Source: Pontiella desulfatans
GTDB taxonomy: Bacteria > Verrucomicrobiota > Kiritimatiellia > Kiritimatiellales > Pontiellaceae
Assembly: GCF_900890425.1 (NCBI RefSeq)
Contig: NZ_CAAHFG010000003.1
Coordinates: 1,116,001 to 1,180,000 of the forward strand
Direction: 5' to 3'
Length of the DNA: 64,000 bases
Positions within the stretch are counted from its first letter, which is position 1, and each line of letters begins with the position of its first letter. The position numbers and the translations under genes are program-made. Below the pieces are notes generated by a model. It saw only the letters and a program-made list of their open reading frames with translations. It searched no databases and was not told where the DNA came from. Shown here piece by piece: positions 15,635 through 24,857 of this stretch.

Positions 15635-17098
15635 ATGCATAAAATACATGCGGTTGTGCTTTTGGTTGCTTCGTTGTTCGCTTCGGCGGCGATGGGCCAA
15701 TCCTTGAAGCTGGGGAGCCCGTTCGGAAGCAATATGGTGCTGCAACGGGAGACCGATGCCGCGATCTGGGGCAAGGCCAAGCCCGGCGAAAAGGTGACAA
15801 TCTCCGTCTCCTGGAGCAAAAAGGGTTATGAGACGAAGGCGGATGCCGATGGCGCTTGGAAGACGAAAGTAAAAACGCCCAAGGCCGGCGGCCCGCTCAG
15901 CCTCTCGATACAAAGCGGCGACGAAACGATTGAGCTGAGCAACGTCCTTGCGGGCGAGGTGTGGCTCTGCACCGGGCAGTCGAACATGCAGTGGAAGATG
16001 CGGGGGTTCGGGGTCGACCATTGGAAGGAGGATGCCGAAACGGCCAACTATCCCAACATCCGGTTTTGCCAGGTGGCGCAGGTGATCGCGCTGGAACCGC
16101 AGGATTCGGTGAAGGCGAGCTGGTCGGTCTGCAACCCCGCCAGTGTCTACGGTTTTAGCGCGGTGGGTTTTTTCTTCGGGCGCGAACTTTTCGAAGCACT
16201 CAACGTGCCGATCGGTTTAATATCCGTCAACTGGGGCGGTTCCTCCGCCGAGGCGTGGACGAGCCGGGAGGTGCTGGGCAAGGCGTTCCCCGAATTCAAC
16301 GAACGCATGGCCGAATATCCGGAGATGATCGATCAGACGGGGCTTCTTTATCCACCCGCGCAGAAACCGAAAGGCATGAACCAACGCAACCCGGCGGTGC
16401 TTTTTAACGGCATGATCGAGCCGCTGGTGTCGTTCGCGATACGCGGCGCGATCTGGTACCAGGGCGAATCGAACGTGAAGGAACCCGTGCAGTACCGCAC
16501 GCTTTTCCCCGCCATGATCAAGGATTGGCGCAACCGCTGGGGCATCGGCGATTTCCCGTTCTACTATGTGCAGATCGCGCCATGGGCCTATAAGAACGAG
16601 CCGATCGGGGTCGCCTTCCTGCGCGAGGCGCAGACCCTGGCGCTGGCGGTGCCCAACACCGGCATGGCCGTAACGATGGATGTCGGGGATGCGGGCAACA
16701 TTCATCCGAAGAAGAAAAAACCCGTGGCGCATCGCTTGGCCCTGCTGGCCTTGGCGAAGGATTACGGCCAATCCAACCTTGTTTGTTCGGGCCCGCTGTT
16801 TAAAGGGTGCCGGATCGAAGGCGGCCAGGTTCGGCTCGCGTTCGATCACGTCGGCGGCGGGCTCGTCAGCCGCGATGGCGAGGCGCTGACCCATTTCACC
16901 ATTGCCGGAAAAGATAAACGGTTTGTCGATGCCGAAGCAGTGATCGATGGCGACACGGTTGTTGTCCGCGCCGAAGGGGTTTCGAAGCCGGTTGCGGTGC
17001 GCTATGGCTGGGGCAATGCCGATATGCCCAACCTTTCCAACCAGGAAGGCTTGCCGGCGCCTTCGTTCCGCACCGACGACTGGCCCATCGAAAACTAA
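15635..17098 (+). CDS. Secreted sialate O-acetylesterase-like SGNH esterase
   Basis: A 487-residue protein with a signal peptide (cleavage near SAAMGQ, residue 21). It follows the plan of SIAE-family (CE20-like) deacetylases: an N-terminal beta domain (LGSPFGSNMVLQRE), the Ser motif TGQSNMQ near residue 117, the block WYQGESNV, the QIAPW strand and a C-terminal Asp/His region (MDVGDAGNIHPKKKKPVAHRLA). The family removes acetyl groups from sialic acids or acetylated plant and algal glycans. It is followed after 52 bases by the GH95 gene, fitting a debranching role ahead of fucosidase and sulfatases. Confidence 0.9.
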   Translation: MHKIHAVVLLVASLFASAAMGQSLKLGSPFGSNMVLQRETDAAIWGKAKPGEKVTISVSWSKKGYETKADADGAWKTKVKTPKAGGPLSLSIQSGDETIELSNVLAGEVWLCTGQSNMQWKMRGFGVDHWKEDAETANYPNIRFCQVAQVIALEPQDSVKASWSVCNPASVYGFSAVGFFFGRELFEALNVPIGLISVNWGGSSAEAWTSREVLGKAFPEFNERMAEYPEMIDQTGLLYPPAQKPKGMNQRNPAVLFNGMIEPLVSFAIRGAIWYQGESNVKEPVQYRTLFPAMIKDWRNRWGIGDFPFYYVQIAPWAYKNEPIGVAFLREAQTLALAVPNTGMAVTMDVGDAGNIHPKKKKPVAHRLALLALAKDYGQSNLVCSGPLFKGCRIEGGQVRLAFDHVGGGLVSRDGEALTHFTIAGKDKRFVDAEAVIDGDTVVVRAEGVSKPVAVRYGWGNADMPNLSNQEGLPAPSFRTDDWPIEN

Positions 17099-17110
17099 CG
17101 CGGGGGAATG

Positions 17111-17192
17111 AAGCAAAATGATTGAATGCAAAAGATTGAACGCTCTGCCGATGGGGTCGAAGCCAACCTTTCGTATCAAATTTTTTTGCGCT
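17111..17192. repeat. Dispersed inverted repeat, GCAAAATGATT type, overlapping the GH95 5' end
   Basis: The left arm aagcaaaatgattgaatgcaaa (from 17111) closely matches 19648-19672, and the core gtcgaagcca matches too. The right arm (17164-17192) is degenerate (caacctttcgtatcaaatttttttgcgc). The GH95 reading frame enters this repeat. Confidence 0.65.
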
Positions 17193-19616
17193 ATTTTCGT
17201 GCTGATGGGGGTTGCGGTGAATATGCAGGCGATGGAGAAGGATATGTTTGAGAAGATCGATACACAGCAATTCGATCCTGCAACCGTGATGTGGTACGCC
17301 GCGCCCGCCGCGGATTGGCAGGCCGCGCTGCCCGTGGGGAACGGCCGGCTGGGGGCCATGGTTTTCGGGAGCCACGGCGTGGAGCGGATCCAGTTGAACG
17401 AAGAAACCTGCTGGTCGGGCGGCCCCTATTCCACGGTGGTGAAAGGCGTTGCCGAAGCGTTGCCGACCATCCAGCAACACATCTTCGAAGGCCAGCCGAT
17501 CCGGGCCCACAAGCTGTTTGGCCGAAAGCTCATGGGCTATCCCGTCGAGCAGCAGAAATACCAATCGCTCGCCAACCTCATGCTGTTCTTCGACGGGCAG
17601 GAGAAGGTGAAGGACTATCGGCGATGGCTGGATCTGGAAACCGGCATCGCCGGTGTGGAATACACCGTTGACGATGTGACGTTCCGCCGCGAGGTGTTCG
17701 CGTCCGCGCCCGATCAGGTGATCGCCGTCCGCCTGACGGCGAGCCAGCCCGGCGCGCTCTCCTTCAAGGCGCAGCTGCGCGGATGCCGCAACAGTGCGCA
17801 TTCGAACTATGCCACCGACTATTTCCGTATGGATGGCGTCGGCCGGAGCGGCCTGATGCTCAACGGCAAGTCGGCCGACTATCTGGGCATCGAAGGCCGG
17901 CTGCGCTACAAGGCCGAGCTGCAGGCGGTTCCAGAGGGTGGAACCATGAAAGTGGAAGACGATTTCCTGATCATCGAAAACGCGGACGCGGTGACGCTGC
18001 TCATTGCGGCGGCCTCCAATTTCAAGAACTATAAGGATGTCGGCGCCGATCAGGAAAAGCGCGTGGCGGACTGCTTGAAAAAGGTGGAAGGGAAGCCGTT
18101 CAATGCAATTGCCGAAGCCGCCGTTTCCAACCATTGGAACTTTTTCAAGCGGGTCGCGCTGGAGCTGCCGAAGAACAAACGCTCCTTCCTCCCGACCGAT
18201 GAGCGCAAGAAAGATCCGGATCCCAACCTCGCGGCGCTTTGCTACCACTTTGCGCGATACGTGCTGATTGCCTCATCGCGTCCCGGAACCCAGCCCGCCA
18301 ACCTGCAGGGCATCTGGAACGAGGATATGAATCCGTCGTGGGATTCGAAATACACCACCAACATCAATGCCGAGATGAACTATTGGAACGCCCAGTCCGG
18401 CAACCTCGCCGAATGCTTCGAGCCCTTCAGGAAGATGGCGCAGGAGCTGACCGACCAAGGCGCGCAGGTGGCGAAGGAGCACTACGGCGCGCGCGGTTGG
18501 GTGTTCCACCAGAACACCGACCTGTGGCGCGTGGCGGCGCCGATGGACGGCCCCTGCTGGGGCACCTTCACCGTCGGCGGTGCCTGGATCTGCAACCAGC
18601 TGTTCGACCACTACCTCTACACGCGGGACGAAGCATACCTGAAGGAAATCCTGCCGCTGCTGGAAGGTTCCGTTCAGTTTTTCCTCGATTTCCTCGTGGA
18701 GGATCCCTCGGGCCAATTCCTCGTGACCAATCCTTCGACCTCTCCGGAAAACCCGCCGAAGGGCCCCGGCTATGAATATTTCTACGACGAAGTGACGGGC
18801 ATGTATTATTTCACGACCATCTGCTACGGCTCGTCGATGGACATCCAGATCCTGACCGACCTGTTCGGCAACTATCTCGAAGCCGAAAAGCTGCTGGGCA
18901 AGGAGTCGGACTTCGGCCGGCAGGCGCTCGCCGCCCGGAAAAGGCTGGCTCCTCCAACCATTGGAAAAGACGGCACCCTGCAGGAATGGACGGAAGACCT
19001 GGGGCAGATGGAAGACCGGCACCGCCATTTCTCCCACCTCTACGGCCTCTATCCGGGCAACGTCATTTCCGCCAGGCGCACCCCGCAATACATCGATGGC
19101 GTCAAGGCGGTGCTCGAACAGCGCGGCGATGGAGGCAAAGGTTTTTCCATGGGTTGGAAGATGGCGCTTTGGGCGCGGCTCTTCGATGGCGATCGCGCCA
19201 ACAAGGTCTTCAAGGTATATTTGCAGGAGCAGTGCTGTCCGCAGCTGTTCGCCAAGTGCGGAACCGCGTTGCAGATCGACGGCACCATGGGCGTGGCCGC
19301 AGGCATTACCGAAATGCTGGTGCAGTCGCACGAGGGTGCGATCGATCTGCTGCCCGCCTTGCCGCAGGAATGGGCGAACGGCGCGTTCGACGGCGTATGC
19401 GTCCGCGGTGGATTTGAGTTGAACATGAAGTGGGACGACCAGCGCATTTCCCGGGTCGAAATCCTGTCGAAGGCAGGAACCGTTTGCCGCATCGGCGACG
19501 GTGCCGCGTTCAAGGTTTTGCAGGATGGAAAAGAGATCGAGACAACGCTGAACACAGACGGATCGCTTGAGTTCCGCACCGTCAAAGACGGTTCGTACAA
19601 ACTGGTTAGTCAGTAG
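17151..19616 (+). CDS. Glycoside hydrolase family 95 (alpha-L-fucosidase-type) protein
   Basis: 821 residues from the chosen start. After a hydrophobic leader (FFCAIFVLMGVAVNMQA) comes the GH95 N-terminal beta-sandwich (WQAALPVGNGRLGAMVFG, then IQLNEETCWSGGPY). The (alpha/alpha)6 barrel follows, with PANLQGIWNEDMNPSWDSKYTTNINAEMNYW holding the conserved Asn/Asp cluster, and HQNTDLWR. A C-terminal beta domain carries the usual DGVCVRGGFEL. The family uses an inverting mechanism on terminal alpha-L-fucose (some members act on L-galactose). The frame stays open to 17118, but those 11 codons are dispersed-repeat sequence, so I start at the ATG at 17151. Even so, the signal peptide is partly encoded by the repeat's right arm. 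Confidence 0.92.
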   Translation: MGSKPTFRIKFFCAIFVLMGVAVNMQAMEKDMFEKIDTQQFDPATVMWYAAPAADWQAALPVGNGRLGAMVFGSHGVERIQLNEETCWSGGPYSTVVKGVAEALPTIQQHIFEGQPIRAHKLFGRKLMGYPVEQQKYQSLANLMLFFDGQEKVKDYRRWLDLETGIAGVEYTVDDVTFRREVFASAPDQVIAVRLTASQPGALSFKAQLRGCRNSAHSNYATDYFRMDGVGRSGLMLNGKSADYLGIEGRLRYKAELQAVPEGGTMKVEDDFLIIENADAVTLLIAAASNFKNYKDVGADQEKRVADCLKKVEGKPFNAIAEAAVSNHWNFFKRVALELPKNKRSFLPTDERKKDPDPNLAALCYHFARYVLIASSRPGTQPANLQGIWNEDMNPSWDSKYTTNINAEMNYWNAQSGNLAECFEPFRKMAQELTDQGAQVAKEHYGARGWVFHQNTDLWRVAAPMDGPCWGTFTVGGAWICNQLFDHYLYTRDEAYLKEILPLLEGSVQFFLDFLVEDPSGQFLVTNPSTSPENPPKGPGYEYFYDEVTGMYYFTTICYGSSMDIQILTDLFGNYLEAEKLLGKESDFGRQALAARKRLAPPTIGKDGTLQEWTEDLGQMEDRHRHFSHLYGLYPGNVISARRTPQYIDGVKAVLEQRGDGGKGFSMGWKMALWARLFDGDRANKVFKVYLQEQCCPQLFAKCGTALQIDGTMGVAAGITEMLVQSHEGAIDLLPALPQEWANGAFDGVCVRGGFELNMKWDDQRISRVEILSKAGTVCRIGDGAAFKVLQDGKEIETTLNTDGSLEFRTVKDGSYKLVSQ

Positions 19617-19647
19617 AAAACGACCGCGACGCTACTGTAGATGAATT

Positions 19648-19727
19648 AAGCAAAATGATTTTATGCAAAATGTTGAACTTTCTCTCGTGCGAGTCGAAGC
19701 CATCATTTTGCATTAAATGATTTTGCC
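19648..19727. repeat. Dispersed inverted repeat, GCAAAATGATT type (intact copy)
   Basis: Left arm 19648-19672 (aagcaaaatgattttatgcaaaatg) and right arm 19701-19727 (catcattttgcattaaatgattttgcc) are inverted copies, each holding the core gcaaaatgatt twice. The central part gtcgaagcc is shared with the copy at 17111. It lies between the GH95 and sulfatase genes. Confidence 0.8.
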
Positions 19728-19789
19728 AATTATTTCTGCGGAGCGGTTGGAGCAATAGTTGGAGAAGCAGGAAGGTAAGGAACGATAAG

Positions 19790-21286
19790 ATGGAAAAAAT
19801 GCTAATGCTGTTGCTGCTCGCGGGGGTGGCCGGTTCCGGCTTCGCCGGGAAGAAAGCGCCGCCCAACGTCATTGTCTTTCTGGCCGATGATTTGGGGTAT
19901 GGCGATCTGGGTTGCTATGGCAACAGGATTATCCAAACGCCCCATCTCGACCAATTCGCCCGGGAGGGCGTGCGGTTGACGGATTGCCATTCCGGCGGCA
20001 CCGTGTGTTCCCCTTCGCGCGCCGCGCTGCTGACCGGCCGCAATCCCTACCGCTCCGGCTTCTTCTATATCCACAACCGAACCACCTTCCTGAAGGATGA
20101 GGAAGTCACCCTCGCCGAAGTGCTCAAGGGCAAGGGCTACGAAACCGCGTTCTGGGGCAAGTGGCATCTTTCCACGCTGGAGCATACCCATTATGTCCAT
20201 CCCGGCCCGGGCGAGCAGGGCTTCGACTATTGGATGGGCACGACGCTGAACGCCTTCGATAAACTGGGCGGGCCGCAGCGCCCCAAGGCGTTCATCAAGA
20301 ACGGCGAGCCGGTGGGCGAGGTCGATGGATGGTATTGCGATGTGATCGTTGATGACGCGCGCGAATGGCTGAAGTCGAAGCGCAACAAAGAAAAGCCGTT
20401 CTTCATGTATGTCTGCTCGCACGAGCCGCACACGCCGATCCATCCGCCGGAGGCCTACAGCTCCAAGTATGACAACCCGTGGGTGGAGCAGCTGGAAAAG
20501 CAGACCCGATACGGAACGATCAACCGCCCGGAAAAGGATATCTCCGCCTATAAAAAAGAGTATTACGGAACCGTGAACCAGCTCGACGACGCCTTTGGCC
20601 GTTTGATGAATACGCTCGACGAACAGGGGCTCCGGGAAAACACCCTGGTGCTGTTCACCAGCGACAACGGCCCCGAAACGCCGGTCACCTTCGAGGAGTG
20701 CCAGGGCCAGTGGGAAGATCCCATCCGCGACAAGTGTTTCGGCACCCCCGGCGAATTGCGCGGCATGAAACGCTATCCGTTCGAAGGCGGCCACCGCGTG
20801 CCCGGCATCGCCCGCCTCCCCGGCGCCATTCCGGCCGGAAGCGAAAGCGGGGTGCTCTTCAGCGGAACCGATATACTGCCGACGGTCTGCAAGCTGGTCG
20901 GCGCCGCGGTTCCGGCCAACCGCAACGTGGACGGGGTCGATGCCTTCAACGCCTTCCTGGGTCAAACGGTTGAGCGCAAGGATTCCGCCATCTGGTTTTT
21001 CCCGCACCATGGCGACACCTGGTTCCGCATGCCGCAGGTCTCGATGCGTTCGGGCAGTTATTCGTTGATCGGCCGCCTGCCAAAGCGCGCCGAAGGCGAG
21101 GAACTCAATGATTGGTTTGTCCACAACGATCCGGTGCTGTTCGAACTCTACGATCTTTCGGTGGATCCCGCGCAGAGCAACGATATTGCCGAGCAGCATC
21201 CCGAAGTGGTTGCCACGATGGCAAAGGAGATGACCGCCCTCTGGCGCGGGATGCGCGATGAAGGCCTGGCCGCAAAAAAGAACTAG
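19790..21286 (+). CDS. Secreted sulfatase, formylglycine-dependent (family S1)
   Basis: A 498-residue arylsulfatase-type enzyme with a short signal peptide (MLMLLLLAGVAGSGFAG). Metal-binding Asp pair in FLADDLGYGDLGCYG; sulfatase signature CSPSRAALLTGR with Cys73 as the residue to be oxidised to formylglycine; WGKWHL carrying the conserved Lys-x-His; and FTSDNGPET with a metal-binding Asp-Asn. The C-terminal subdomain ends at NDIAEQHPEV. It removes sulfate esters from glycans in the periplasm or outside. AAGGAA lies 9 bases before the ATG. No formylglycine-generating enzyme gene is present in the window, so maturation must be supplied elsewhere. Confidence 0.95.
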   Translation: MEKMLMLLLLAGVAGSGFAGKKAPPNVIVFLADDLGYGDLGCYGNRIIQTPHLDQFAREGVRLTDCHSGGTVCSPSRAALLTGRNPYRSGFFYIHNRTTFLKDEEVTLAEVLKGKGYETAFWGKWHLSTLEHTHYVHPGPGEQGFDYWMGTTLNAFDKLGGPQRPKAFIKNGEPVGEVDGWYCDVIVDDAREWLKSKRNKEKPFFMYVCSHEPHTPIHPPEAYSSKYDNPWVEQLEKQTRYGTINRPEKDISAYKKEYYGTVNQLDDAFGRLMNTLDEQGLRENTLVLFTSDNGPETPVTFEECQGQWEDPIRDKCFGTPGELRGMKRYPFEGGHRVPGIARLPGAIPAGSESGVLFSGTDILPTVCKLVGAAVPANRNVDGVDAFNAFLGQTVERKDSAIWFFPHHGDTWFRMPQVSMRSGSYSLIGRLPKRAEGEELNDWFVHNDPVLFELYDLSVDPAQSNDIAEQHPEVVATMAKEMTALWRGMRDEGLAAKKN

Positions 21287-21391
21287 AGATGACGTCACTC
21301 TTCGGGTTCGGCAAACGTTAGAAAGCTAGGGGGGTAGGGCCGCACGGCATGATGCCGGCCTGTTTTGTCGCACCAGATCGGAAAAAGCTAT

Positions 21392-24300
21392 ATGGATATT
21401 TTTGCAAATGGAATGGGTCGCGGAATCGGGCTGAAGGCTCGGTTCCTGGTGTTGTTGGCGATTTGGGTCGTGGCAAGCAATCAGGCTCCGGCAGCGCTGA
21501 CCTGGACGGGGGCGGGCGATGCGGTCTCGCTGTACAAGGAGGCCAACTGGCTCGACGATTCCGGCGCGGTGCCGCCCAATAATTCGGTCAATGCCAATAC
21601 CGAACTGACCGCCAATACGGGCGGGTTGATCGAAATCAATTCGGGTTCGGGGAAGCCCAATAACTTCAACGGCGATTTCATGCTGGCATCCGGCGACGAC
21701 CTGCTGGTGGCGAACGGAAAGGTGCTTGGCGGCAACGATAGCGTGGTTGGGGGCGGCGCGGGGTCGGCCATGACCATTACCGGTTCGGGATCGCAGCTGA
21801 AGGTCGGCGCCGTATCGGCATTCGATTCCATCCTGGTCGACGATGGCGGGCTCATCGAGTTGAAGGACGCTGCGGGGATCACGCTGCATGATGCCGGTTC
21901 GACGTTGCGGATCGAGGGCGGCAGCTCCGCCGATTTCCAGTTTATCCTGAAAGCGGTCGTCTCGGTGGACGGCACCAGTTCGCTGACGCTCAACGGAACC
22001 GGCATCCCGATCAATTCCGCCGAGGTGCATCTGGATATCGGCGCGCAACTGACGCTCCACAGCCTTGCCGAATTCTCTGAGCAGGGCGCGAAAATCTTTG
22101 TGGAAGGCGTGTCGTTCAACGACGATTCCACCCAGCTTTCCTTTTCCGGCTCGGGCCCCGTCACGGCCACGGCGACCACCAACGGCGTGCCCTACATCGC
22201 CGCGTTCCAGGCCGCTCCGGAAAGCTTCAGCTTGCCCGGCGATATTGAGCTGAGCTGGCAAACGGCGGGCGCGGGTTATCTTGAAATCAGCGACGGAAAC
22301 GGGACGGTCACCGCTTTGGTTGCATCGGTCGATGGGCAGGCGGCCCTCGATTCCGGCGGCATGGGGATCGGCCAGGTCAGCAACTCCACCACCTACACGC
22401 TTTCGGTCACCGTTGCGGAGGACGGTTCCGGCGCCGCCAACACGATGGACGCCGCCGTGACCGTTATTGTTCCCGGCCCCGGCACCGATACCGACCGGGA
22501 CGGCCTGCCGGATCTCGACGAGGCCGACCTCTATTCCACCAACCCGAACCAGCGCGACAGCGATGGCGACGGTACGCCCGACGGCATGGAGGTGGAACGC
22601 GGGTTGGATCCCAACGATCCATCGGAATATCTGGAGCGCCCGAACGTCCTCTTTTTCTTTGTCGACGACCTCGGCTACGGCGACCTCGGCTGCTTCTGGC
22701 AGGATCAACGCACGGGCTCCCAGAAATTCGACACGCCCAACATCGACGCGCTCGCGGCGGGCGGCGCCAAGCTGACCCACCACTATGTGGCCGCCTCGGT
22801 TTGCGCGCCCACCCGTGCGTCGTTGCTGCAGGGGGTGCACCAGGGCCATGCCTCCGTGCGCGACAACCAGTTCGACAAGGCGATCGCCGATAACCACACC
22901 GTGGCCGACACCTTGCGGCGCGCCGGCTACCGCACCATCCACGTCGGCAAGAACGGCGTGGCCGGCGGCGAGAACAGCGTCGACCTTTCCGGCGACGGCT
23001 CGCGCAACCTGGAGGGCCATCCGCTCGACCGCGGGTTCGACGAGTTTTTCGGCTACCTGTTCCATGCCGACGGCCATGAGCACTTTCCCCGGAACGGGGG
23101 CACCAGCAAGGGGGCGCACATCTACGACGGCTACCGCCAGGTCAAGGATGCCTCGCTCGATCTCTACACCACCGACGCCTGGACGGCCTACGCCAAGAAG
23201 GCGATCCTGGAGGAGGTGCAGGACGGCGACCACCAGCCCTTCTTCCTGTATCTCGCCTACGACACGCCGCACTTCAAGATGCAGCGCCCGGCGGTGGCCT
23301 ATCCCGCCGGCGGCGGCCTGGCCGGCGGCATCCAGTGGACTGCCGCAACCGATGGCTCCGGCAGGGTGCGCTATGCCTCGACCGCCGACGGCACCGGGGT
23401 GGAGGATGCCTACAACCATCCCGAAAATGATACCGCCTGGCCGGAGTCGAACCAGCAGCATGTCGGCATGATCCGCCGCATTGACAACTCCATGGCCGAC
23501 GTCGTTCAGCTGCTCGAAGACCTGGGCATCCGGGATAACACGCTGATTATTTTTTCCTCCGACAACGGCCCGCATAACGAAGGCAACGATCCGCGCTACT
23601 TCGGATCGTTCGCCCATTTCGAAGGAATCAAGCGCGACCTGTTCGAAGGCGGCATCCGCGTGCCGACCGTGGTCAACTGGCCCGGCCGGATTGCCGGGGC
23701 GACGGGCGACGAAAACAACATTCTGGAAATCGACTATCCCAGCGCCATCTGGGACTGGATGCCAACCTTTGCCGAAATGGCGGGCGTTCCGGCCCCGGCC
23801 TGGTGCGACGGTGTTTCGTTGCTGCCGACGCTCACGGGCGAAGCGGTGCAGCGCGACAAAGGCTATCTCTATTTCGAGTATTACCACAACGGCTCGACGC
23901 CCAACTGGAACTCCTATTTCCCCAGCCATTACAGCGAGCGGCACGACCAGATGCAGTGCGTGCGCATCGGCAACCACATGGGCATCCGCAACGATATCGA
24001 GGATAACGGCTACGACTTCCGCATCTACAACGTCGTCAACGATCCGGGGCAGGGCACCAATCTCGCATCCGCCCTGCCGGAGCTGCACCAGGCGATGAAG
24101 GATGTCGCGCTGCAGGCGCGCCGTTCCGATTCCAGCGCCAGCCGCCCCTATGATTCGGAGCAAGTCCCGCACGCCTCCCGCAGCGTGCAGCCCGGCCTCG
24201 ACTATTCCTGCCATGAAGGCATCTGGTCGTTCGTTCCCGAATTCCGCGACCTCCCCGCCGTGGCCTTCGGCAGCGTGGAGAACCTCGATCTTTCGGTGCG

Positions 24301-24835
24301 CACGCGCGACGACCATGTTGGCATCCTATACCGCGGCTACATCGAAATTCCCACCACCGGAACCTATGCCTTCCATCTCCTTTCCGACAGCGGGGCGAAC
24401 CTGTTCATCCACGATGCGCATGTGATCGACGACGATTTCAACCACGATGGAACCGGGCGCTCCGGCGCGGTCAACCTGGTTGCGGGGCTGCATCCCATTC
24501 GCCTCTATTACCGCCATGGGCGCGCCTCGGCGCACACGCTGCAGCTCGAGTGGGAAGGGCCGGGCATTGCGCGGCAGGCCGTGCCGGAAACCCGCTTCTT
24601 CCGGTTGCCGGAAATCCATGTGGCCATGGCGTATTCCAGCGCCGGGGGGCTGGCCTTTTCCTGGAACAGCACCACCGGGCAGACCTACCGCCTGCTCGGA
24701 ACCGATTCGCTGCATAGCCCGCGTTCTTCGTGGTCGAACATCCTGAACTCGATTTCCAGCACGGCGCCAACGAACACGGTCAGCATCGGCCCGCCGGTCG
24801 ATCAACTGAAGTTCTATATCGTGGAGGAAGAATAG
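21392..24835 (+). CDS. Giant secreted multidomain sulfatase (beta-rich region, TSP3, S1 sulfatase, PA14, C-terminal module)
   Basis: 1147 residues from ATG 21392; a longer frame starts only with TTG at 21365. Order of parts: signal peptide (residues 15-36); Gly/Ser-rich beta-helix-like region to about 360 (TLRIEGGSS, SLTLNGTG); calcium-binding thrombospondin type 3 repeats at about 362-415 (DTDRDGLPDLDEADLYS, DSDGDGTPDGMEVERG); sulfatase domain from LFFFVDDLGYGDLG with active-site CAPTR (Cys about 471) and IFSSDNGPHN; PA14-like domain at about 965-1070 (YRGYIEIPTTGTYAFHLLSD, LHPIRLYYRHG); and a final W-x-S...FY module (1085-1147). The PA14 and beta-rich regions probably bind glycan or hold the enzyme at the surface. 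Such an architecture is much larger than the usual 450-600-residue sulfatase. Confidence 0.88.
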   Translation: MDIFANGMGRGIGLKARFLVLLAIWVVASNQAPAALTWTGAGDAVSLYKEANWLDDSGAVPPNNSVNANTELTANTGGLIEINSGSGKPNNFNGDFMLASGDDLLVANGKVLGGNDSVVGGGAGSAMTITGSGSQLKVGAVSAFDSILVDDGGLIELKDAAGITLHDAGSTLRIEGGSSADFQFILKAVVSVDGTSSLTLNGTGIPINSAEVHLDIGAQLTLHSLAEFSEQGAKIFVEGVSFNDDSTQLSFSGSGPVTATATTNGVPYIAAFQAAPESFSLPGDIELSWQTAGAGYLEISDGNGTVTALVASVDGQAALDSGGMGIGQVSNSTTYTLSVTVAEDGSGAANTMDAAVTVIVPGPGTDTDRDGLPDLDEADLYSTNPNQRDSDGDGTPDGMEVERGLDPNDPSEYLERPNVLFFFVDDLGYGDLGCFWQDQRTGSQKFDTPNIDALAAGGAKLTHHYVAASVCAPTRASLLQGVHQGHASVRDNQFDKAIADNHTVADTLRRAGYRTIHVGKNGVAGGENSVDLSGDGSRNLEGHPLDRGFDEFFGYLFHADGHEHFPRNGGTSKGAHIYDGYRQVKDASLDLYTTDAWTAYAKKAILEEVQDGDHQPFFLYLAYDTPHFKMQRPAVAYPAGGGLAGGIQWTAATDGSGRVRYASTADGTGVEDAYNHPENDTAWPESNQQHVGMIRRIDNSMADVVQLLEDLGIRDNTLIIFSSDNGPHNEGNDPRYFGSFAHFEGIKRDLFEGGIRVPTVVNWPGRIAGATGDENNILEIDYPSAIWDWMPTFAEMAGVPAPAWCDGVSLLPTLTGEAVQRDKGYLYFEYYHNGSTPNWNSYFPSHYSERHDQMQCVRIGNHMGIRNDIEDNGYDFRIYNVVNDPGQGTNLASALPELHQAMKDVALQARRSDSSASRPYDSEQVPHASRSVQPGLDYSCHEGIWSFVPEFRDLPAVAFGSVENLDLSVRTRDDHVGILYRGYIEIPTTGTYAFHLLSDSGANLFIHDAHVIDDDFNHDGTGRSGAVNLVAGLHPIRLYYRHGRASAHTLQLEWEGPGIARQAVPETRFFRLPEIHVAMAYSSAGGLAFSWNSTTGQTYRLLGTDSLHSPRSSWSNILNSISSTAPTNTVSIGPPVDQLKFYIVEEE

Positions 24836-24857
24836 GCTTTCATACGGATACGGTCGC

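Noticed and set aside
17118-17150. Upstream start of the GH95 protein (MIECKRLNALP)
   Set aside because: These 11 codons coincide with the left arm of a dispersed repeat also found in non-coding DNA at 19648, so they are unlikely to be original coding sequence.
21326-24316. 996-codon minus-strand open frame
   Set aside because: It is a shadow of the giant sulfatase in GC-rich DNA, full of low-complexity Gly/Val/Ala/Arg sequence, with no domain signature.
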